Positions 22,334 to 64,000 of a stretch of 64,000 nucleotides of DNA are shown piece by piece. The DNA comes from Halichondria panicea. Taxonomy: Eukaryota > Porifera > Demospongiae > Suberitida > Halichondriidae. The translations under genes and the position numbers were made by a program. The notes beneath the pieces are model-generated. The model made no database searches. It was not told the DNA's origin and saw nothing but the letters and a program-made list of their open reading frames with translations. Position 1 is the first letter of the stretch; the number at the start of each line of letters is the position of its first letter. Location of the stretch: assembly GCF_963675165.1 (NCBI RefSeq), contig NC_087381.1, positions 1,922,001-1,986,000 of the forward strand, given 5' to 3'.

Positions 22334-22740
22334 CAGGGGCGGATCCAGGAAAAACAAAAGGGGGGGCTAGCTAGAAAGGGGCGGAGCCGCCCAGGGCAAC
22401 CTCGAATTTTTTGCAAGATTTGACCTTTGAACTTTCATATTAATGAGTAGAATACGTTGACGTGACCTCTGCACTTACTTTTAATACTATGGTGATACTG
22501 TACTGATCAGATGTACGTACGTACGTACAGCTAGCTAGCTAGCTAGGTACGTCCAGCTAGCTACCCTAGATCCTTTATATTCCTAGTAGCTGTTGTCTAG
22601 CATCTCTCAAGTGATTTCAAGTGAGTCTACAGATGCATAATTGGTGGCAAAATTGTTGTAGAGTCAGACTACAACACATGGTAGTTTTTTCAAAAGGGGG
22701 GGGCTTCAGCCCCTCAAAATCACCCCTGGATCCGCCCCTG
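22334..22740. mobile_element. 407-bp inverted-repeat element inserted in Rep
   Basis: Termini CAGGGGCGGATCCAGG and CCTGGATCCGCCCCTG are inverted repeats, with CATAA on both sides (22329-22333 and 22741-22745). No transposase ORF is present, so it is non-autonomous. The same CAGTGGCGGATCCAGG-type end occurs at 38525 and 41629. The superfamily is uncertain because the duplication is only 5-6 bp. Confidence 0.85.
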
Positions 22741-23429
22741 CATAACAAGATGGGAGGTTGGGAGAAATGGCATGATGGTTATGATTGTCATGAAGTGCAA
22801 ATTATTGATGATTGTGCCCCTTTCAGACATACCATTCAACACCAAGAGTGGCTGCAGTTGCTAGGGAACAGGGGACCTCACACGGTGCAGATGAAAGGAT
22901 CTACAATCAACTATGAAGCCAGGCTGGTGTTTGCTACTTCTAATAACAGCCCATCAGAGATGGTGGCTAACCTCATGGACTCACACAAGCCTGCCATGCT
23001 CAGGAGAATTCAAAAGAACGAGTATCACATGAGTGAGGCTAATGAACGCCCCATGCTGCAGCTGAAAGTGATGGAATTGATGTGCAAGTTTTTCAAAGGC
23101 ATTAATCCATATAGGGAGATGGGGAAAGACCTCTACATGCAACAGGATTTCAGTCTAGACAACTTGGCACCTCTGCCAAAACCAATGCAAACAACATTAC
23201 ATGCATCACTGCCAAGGATTATTGGATGCAGAAGGGGAAACCATACAAAAGACACCAGACCAATTACAAGAGATAGAGAAAGAAACTCAAGCCAAATATG
23301 ACTCTTTATAGGTAGGTTTAGAGAGATGAAAAAGAAAGCACAGAAAAAGAACAAATCTAGCAAATAGAGAGTGTAATTCCATGTGTATATTATCAATATG
23401 AGCCCGTAAGGGCGAATGTGAGTGGTGGA

Positions 23430-23670
23430 TGAGGGCGAAGCCCGAATGAGGCTGGAAAGCATAGGGTTAGGCTCCTTTCTTGTGTATAGGGACAATATTG
23501 TGCTGTTTCCAGTCGCTGGGGAAAGTTTTTTGCTGGGGCTTTGGTTAAAGATGTCCCTTAAGAGTACAGTTAGTACATTCGCACAAGCTTTTAGAACCTT
23601 GTGGTTGATGTTGTCGACACCAGGTGTCTTCGTAGGGTTTAGAGAGGCTAAAGTTTGGTAGACCTCGCAG
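23430..23670 (-). mobile_element. non-LTR retrotransposon RT-domain remnant
   Basis: Minus-strand translation gives EVYQTLASLNPTKTPGVDNI followed by NHKVLKAC, typical of the segment just before the fingers motifs of CR1-like LINE reverse transcriptase. The frame then shifts. The fragment is short and truncated on both sides. Confidence 0.8.
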
Positions 23671-23677
23671 ATGTGGA

Positions 23678-23748
23678 TGTGGAACAATTTTTATTGTTGG
23701 CTGTGGTATATAGATTTATTCCTTGTAAATGTGAAAAAAAAATTTTTC
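23678..23748. repeat. ~70-bp block also present at 13068-13135
   Basis: Both copies read TGTGGAACAATTTTTATTG, then TTGGCTGTGGTA, GATTTATTCCTTGTAAATG and an A/T run. This copy has an extra TATA. The other copy lies about 100 bp after the deacetylase stop, so one may derive from that 3' UTR or both from a dispersed element. Confidence 0.85.
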
Positions 23749-24140
23749 TGGGCAATTGTGTCCTATATAATTATATATTATGTGACATCTAATGGAATTT
23801 TGTGGTATCCAGCACCTGCATGGGATTTCAGCATGGGACAATCAGAGTGTAAGCCGAGGTATTAAAGAAGAAGTTCTATATAGTGTCGATCGCCGTGCCT
23901 CCGGCAGGAAAGAATATACACTACATCACACCACACGCCCTTGACTCTTCGGCCTTAATTGTTGTTGAGGTTAATGATTTATTCCTTGCAACCAGTGTGA
24001 AAGAATAATTTTGACGATTATATGTATGATTCAAGAATAAAGGATTGGGTAAATTCACACAACACACATAATTAGCTACAATTGCAGAAGTATAAGTACC
24101 TAGCTATATAAAGTTCAGTATGATAATGTGGTGTACGCCG

Positions 24141-42744
<18,604 letters not shown>

Positions 42745-43049
42745 TTTCAGATCAACCTGGATGATAATAATGAGGACAGGTTATGTTTCTAGCTTACTGG
42801 TTGTATAAATTTACAGCAGACTAAATCTATATACATTACACAGTAAAAACAGATGTGTTATAATAACATAAAACATCTCAAATAAAATGCATCATTTGAA
42901 ATTTAATGTAGAAATGACATAAATTTCTGTCATTTTAACACTAAAATACGATGATGCATCCCATATAACATAATTATGTGTTTTTGCTGTGTAACTTCAT
43001 AATTAGTCATGCATGCTATATACCAGTCAAGTAGATGTACTTCACTTAC

Positions 43050-43140
43050 ATTCAGTTCTTGATTGCTAACAGTCTGTCACTGCATAGTCAACTTTAGCTT
43101 TGCACTAGTGAAAGAGGCTAGCTGCACCAGCCTGTGTACA
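43050..43140 (-). promoter_or_regulatory. noncoding first exon and promoter area of gene A
   Basis: On the minus strand the sequence GAACTGAAT followed by GTAAGTGAAG gives a strong donor, with exon end at 43050, matching the same donor upstream of gene B at 61784. The upstream border is a guess. The position equivalent to the gene B TATA box reads GGATCTGTACAC here, so no TATA box is evident. Confidence 0.5.
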
Positions 43141-43871
43141 GATCCATGCGGCTAGATATCGAGGGCGAGGCATTTACAAGCCCTGTTTTAACCTCGAGAC
43201 CACGAGATTTGTTATTCTGCAAAGACAGTAACAGTGTTATAATTATAGGCACTAGTTTGTAGTCATATACTTAGAGTGTGCTTGACCCACACCCTCCAGT
43301 TTGGCAATCATCTTTCTCACTACTAGTACTAAATCTAGTGTCCCGTACGTACACACATCACTGCATGATCACAGTATAAACGCTTGTGCTGCCAGTATTT
43401 CTCCATAGCAATGAATTTACAAAGATTCTTGTTTCGAAATTGTTATAGCAAGAAAAAAAATGCACCCATATACTTCCAAAGACAAAGTCACACTGTGTAG
43501 GTGGGCATGGCCCTTCCTCCCAAAAGAAGGGAGGACAGGTTTCAAGCCTATATCTGGATTCAACTGCGAGAAACTTGCAGTAGAGCCTGGACCAATCAGA
43601 TTATGTCAAATCATTACTAGCTGTACATGCACGTACCCTAGCTATAAAGTATTATACCGATTAAATTTTACTCGTCAGGATCATGTGATGCATGCATGCA
43701 TGCAAGGGGATTACAAACAACTGCACAAAAAGAGATAATCAACTGAACACAATGAAAAGGCTACACGCAACTACTGAAGCTATAGAGCACACATACTACC
43801 AGCACTACGTCAGTCTAATAGTTCCAGCATAATTATGCATTACAAGTTCATCACCCTGTACGTAAAAAAAC

Positions 43872-44073
43872 AAAAGATCACCAGATGATATACAGGTAGG
43901 AGAACATACGTATACATATGAAACAGAAGATCACCAGATGGTATACAGGTAGGAGAACATACGTACGTACATATGAAACAGAAGATCACCAGATGGTATA
44001 CAGGTAGGAGAACATACGTACACATGAAACAGAAGATCACCAGATGGTATACAGGTAGGAGAACATACGTACA
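43872..44073. repeat. tandem repeat, four units of about 51-53 bp
   Basis: Each unit contains AGATCACCAGATGGTATACA then GGTAGGAGAACATACGTA and ATGAAACAG. Length varies through the ACGT run. Confidence 0.93.
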
Positions 44074-44314
44074 GAAAGATTAGCAGTTAAAATATTGCCC
44101 AAAGCATGTTAGTTTACGGTCTCTAAAATGTAGCTGATCACATTTTATTTACAAACAACTGTTTCGTGTGCACATTAATTTTTCTTACAGATTTGGTGAC
44201 ACATATCAGATGATCACATTGGAAAGAATGCATCTAAAAACGAAACCTAAATGACCCACGGCACTATAATTATAACTATTTGCATGGTTTTCAGATTACC
44301 TCTGGGTGCGGCTA

Positions 44315-61664
<17,350 letters not shown>

Positions 61665-61783
61665 TCTCCTGTGCAAATTAGATCTATAGTCTCAGATATA
61701 ATTATATGAGGACAGAAAATTAATAGTAAATATTTCTAGTTGGCTGGTTAAAATCTTAAATACTTCGCAGTACATTCACTTAC

Positions 61784-61830
61784 ATTCAGTTCTAGATTCA
61801 TTCATTAGTACTGCACACTCCTGCACTGCA
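61784..61830 (-). promoter_or_regulatory. noncoding first exon of gene B (approximate)
   Basis: Donor GAACTGAAT|GTAAGTGAAT at 61784 matches the gene A upstream donor. The 5' end is set about 30 bp below the TATA box and is therefore only an estimate. Confidence 0.5.
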
Positions 61831-61856
61831 CAGACTAAAGACCTGCCTGGAGTCAG

Positions 61857-61865
61857 CTTTTATAG
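61857..61865 (-). promoter_or_regulatory. TATA box of gene B
   Basis: Minus-strand CTATAAAAG about 75 bp upstream of the noncoding exon donor. The surrounding CCGCATTG context is conserved in gene A, but the TATA core is not. Confidence 0.55.
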
Positions 61866-63308
61866 AGCAATGCGGCTATACTTCGACGCAAGACTGACAT
61901 AACTAGTGTTCAAGCTGGCGCTGTGCTAATGCCTCTCGCCATGTTTTTGCTTTCGCTCAAAAGTATTAGAGTGTTATCTATAATGAATTTTATATTAAAG
62001 TTAGCTTATCTATATAAAGTCACTGAGAAGAAAAGACTTATTTACATGCATCTATTGTTGTTATTTATTGTATTATGTGGCTTACCAGGACCTCAAGAAA
62101 GAAGAAAATTGATTCTTCCAGGATCTGTAGTTCAGTGTATATAATATCTAAGAAGAAAAGACCTGTGTACATGCATATTGTTATCTATATTGTTATATGG
62201 TAGTGTTTTGTGGCTTACCAGGCCCTCAAGACAAAGATGATTCTGCCAGGATAATCTGGATCTGGATCTTGGATATCACACATGGGGAATGAGCACGCAT
62301 GCGCATTACATCCACAGGAATAATTAAAGGGTGTGTCCAAAGAGATCAATTTCACAAATGGCTACTGCTAGCTAGCTGTTTTAACAGATATTTTCTGAGT
62401 ATTGTAGCTAACAAAAAGCTAGCGCTTTAGTGCAAGGCTAACTCATATGTTGAATAGAAAGTTTGTGCGGACAGATGATGCTATGAAAGATTCTGAAGAG
62501 ACTGCAACAGCCTTCAATGTGAGTCAAACTAGCCATAACTCGAGAAAGAAGCTTTAGTTTGCTAATCCACGAATCAAAATCCAAGAGAACGTGGCTAGAA
62601 GCCTATAGAAGCTGTTAGTTTTCGTCGCATTGCAACCGTTGAGCAGTTATAGCTGGAATACACACACACACACACAGACAGACAGACACACACACAGTCA
62701 GCTTTACCGTATCCCTCGTGCGGCTACGCCTCGAGGCATAATTATTATTGTGTATAGCGCGAAATTTTCAAAAACTACTAATCCACAAAATCCGCGAAAA
62801 TTAAGCACCTCGAAAATTTCGCGCTATAAGAACACAAAAAATTGAGTGCTGTGTACGATTATAGGCCTCCATTTGACCATAATCATGCTCATGCAGCCAT
62901 GCATGCAGTGATCATGAGGTTGTTGTGCTCATAGTATAGTACCAATGAATCAGTTTGCATATCAGTAATCTCTCGAGTTGAGTGACTCAATATGAGCTAC
63001 ATATACGTAGTACATTATAATAATTAATTATCAGTAACTCGTATGGAGGTTCTCTAACTACTTGATGTTGGAGAGGCGTCCTTTATCGTAGGCACACTAA
63101 AGTTTGCACATGTCACATGCAATGCACTTCACATGCATGGTATTTATAATGCGGATTACTCAAAAGGCATGAATCAACCATAATTATACTCAGAAACAGA
63201 TCAACAATTATACCACTTTTGTACATTTCATATACGTGCATATACACAATGACACAATGCAATGAACATAATGTACAAACAGTATGACTGTGTGTTTGTT
63301 CATATACT
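61866..63308. other. intergenic region with a dispersed repeat, no supported gene
   Basis: Contains two diverged copies of a short block (GAAAAGACTTATTTACATGC at about 62032 and AGAAAAGACCTGTGTACATG at about 62154, each followed by GGCTTACCAGGNCCTCAAGA). The copy of the dispersed repeat at 62390-62745 follows, then AT-rich sequence. ORFs here are short and unrecognised. Confidence 0.5.
62390..62745. repeat. dispersed repeat copy (24785-26112 family) with CA/CAGACA run
   Basis: Shares AACTCGAGAAAGAAGC-like, TAGAAGCCTATAGAAGCT and the terminal GCGGCTACGCCTCGAGGCAT segment with the other copies. Confidence 0.65.
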
Positions 63309-64000
63309 TCAACCAATAGACAGAGTTGCAGCATCAGAGACGACTGATCCCGCACTGTTGGTCACAACAACTGTGTAATCTCCAGCATCGCCAGACTCAA
63401 CATTGATAATCTGCAGGGTGGATGAATTGGATCCTTCGATGTCTCCGTCGACGTCAGTGAGAGCGTTCCCGCCAGGACCAAACCACTGGTAGCTCAATCC
63501 TTCACCAGAGGCTTCCACGGTGAATGTGGCAGTTCCACCCGCTTTCGCAGTATTCACATCGCTCGGCTGTACGTCAATTGCAGGACCTGTACACAAAGGC
63601 AAGTAAAGCATGAACATGCACGCCCGCCACACAGACACAAACTGAGCCGTAAGAATATAGGCATGTTTCAAATCTCACCAATAGACAGACTTGCAGCATC
63701 AGAGGTGACTGATCCCACACTGTTGGTCACAACGACCGTGTAGTCTCCCGCATCGCCAGGCTCAGCGTTGAAAACTGTCAACGTTCCTGAAGTGGACCCC
63801 TCAATCTCTCCGTCACTGTCAGTCAGAGCCACTCCACCAGGACCATAGGTCAGTCCTGCACCAGAGGCCTCCACGGTGAATGAGGCACTTCCGCCTTGCT
63901 CGACACCCACACTCTCTGGTTGGGTCTCAATTTCAGGGGCTACATAGAGTGAGTATGAAACGATCAGCAATTGAACACTCAGCATTACTTGTTTGGCACA
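63309..64000 (-). CDS. 3' end of an Ig-like-domain gene, continues beyond the window
   Basis: Two exons on the minus strand: 63679-63939 and the terminal 63309-63586 (stop TGA at 63309-63311). Each encodes one Ig-like domain of about 90 residues (AIDVQPSDVNTAKAGGTATF ... GDAGDYTVVVTNSAGSV, and PEIETQPESVGVEQGGSASF ... GDAGDYTVVVTNSVGSV). The domain ends -SIG, with phase 1 borders. Both lack the two canonical Ig cysteines (TFTVEAS and DYTVVVTN where Cys is usual). The upstream copy also lacks the core Trp (LTYGPGG versus LSYQWFGPGG). The N-terminal part lies past the right edge, so membership in an adhesion or receptor protein is unknown. It follows gene B's promoter by about 1.4 kb. Confidence 0.8.

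Larger units (their letters stand above)
21636..23301 (+). pseudogene. endogenous CRESS-DNA-virus-like Rep (HUH endonuclease plus superfamily 3 helicase), interrupted
   Basis: A replication initiator of circular Rep-encoding ssDNA virus type, integrated in the host genome. Visible motifs: WKVTL near the start (motif I position), HQHLFI at about 21885 (HUH, motif II), YVVKEG at about 22010 (motif III tyrosine), Walker A GPSGTGKT at 22243-22266, Walker B QIIDD near 22797-22811, motif C ATSNN near 22932 and an Arg-rich LRRIQ afterwards. Breaks: a 102-bp stretch in the N-terminal domain is duplicated in tandem (21684 and 21786), and a 407-bp inverted-repeat element sits between Walker A and Walker B (22334-22740). 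The second half reads to a TGA at 23299-23301. There are few other lesions, so the integration may be young. It could instead be a Rep-derived host element; the exact viral family cannot be told by eye. Confidence 0.85.
23302..24140. other. intergenic region with retroelement and duplicated blocks
   Basis: Contains the minus-strand LINE remnant (23430-23670), a block shared with the deacetylase 3' flank (23678-23748), and otherwise AT-rich sequence up to the stop codon of gene A at 24141. Confidence 0.5.
42745..44314. other. intergenic region between gene A and gene B
   Basis: Holds the probable 5' UTR exon and promoter of gene A (minus strand; donor ATTCAGTTC|, see next entry) and a 50-bp tandem array. 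A 92-codon plus ORF at 43460-43738 has no recognisable motif. Nothing else is supported. Confidence 0.5.

Noticed and set aside
22621..22745. Start of the second Rep-half ORF upstream of 22741
   Set aside because: This part belongs to the inserted inverted-repeat element, not to Rep; it is open by chance.
23133..23687. 184-codon minus-strand ORF taken as one gene
   Set aside because: Only its N-terminal part is LINE reverse transcriptase; the remainder runs antisense into the Rep tail and AT-rich sequence.

Overview
This is a metazoan nuclear genomic window, most likely from a demosponge. Amphimedon queenslandica is my best guess, by inference. The sequence is AT-rich, with short GT-AG introns, microsatellites and many small inverted-repeat transposons. 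It also carries huge secreted genes combining SRCR, CCP (sushi), FN3 and Calx-beta modules, a combination reminiscent of the sponge SRCR/SCR aggregation receptors described from Geodia. There are no bacterial operons, rRNA genes or CRISPR arrays, and I recognised no tRNA.

Left part (1-17500), plus strand. An almost gene-free start is followed by MAGOH (exon-junction complex, 6 exons), then two tandem copies of a 12-TM-type major facilitator (MFS) gene. The first MFS copy is intact and the second has an in-frame TGA. Next comes an eight-exon plant-type acetylornithine deacetylase (M20 peptidase family) whose exons are unusually GC-rich. After about 3 kb of repeats there is a four-exon gene of unknown function with a His-rich segment.

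Middle (17500-24100). This is a graveyard region: two non-LTR retrotransposon reverse-transcriptase fragments, an orphan exon candidate, and an endogenous CRESS-DNA-virus-like element. That element has a Rep gene with an internal duplication and a 407-bp inverted-repeat insertion. A broken ORF diverges from the Rep gene on the other strand.

Right part (24141-61668), minus strand. Two tandem paralogues, A (24141-42744, about 2314 aa, 29 coding exons) and B (44315-61664, about 3220 aa, 39 coding exons), encode secreted proteins. Both begin with a signal peptide, a small Cys-rich module, an IgGFc-binding-type domain encoded by one large exon, and five Calx-beta domains. Both continue with CCPs, FN3s, a Thr/Pro/Cys repeat stalk and SRCR. 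Every intron in both reconstructions is phase 1 and both frames sum exactly. Gene B has expanded the CCP block from 3 exons to 19 in an alternating two-exon pattern. It also stops early in its last SRCR, where gene A continues into more CCP, Calx-beta-like and SRCR exons. Paralogue comparison dates some transposon insertions: one inverted-repeat element in A has a clean empty site in B. The window ends inside a further minus-strand gene with Ig-like domains (63309 to beyond 64000).

Exon boundaries were called by eye from splice signals, homology between paralogues, and reading frame. Expect errors of a few bases in places.
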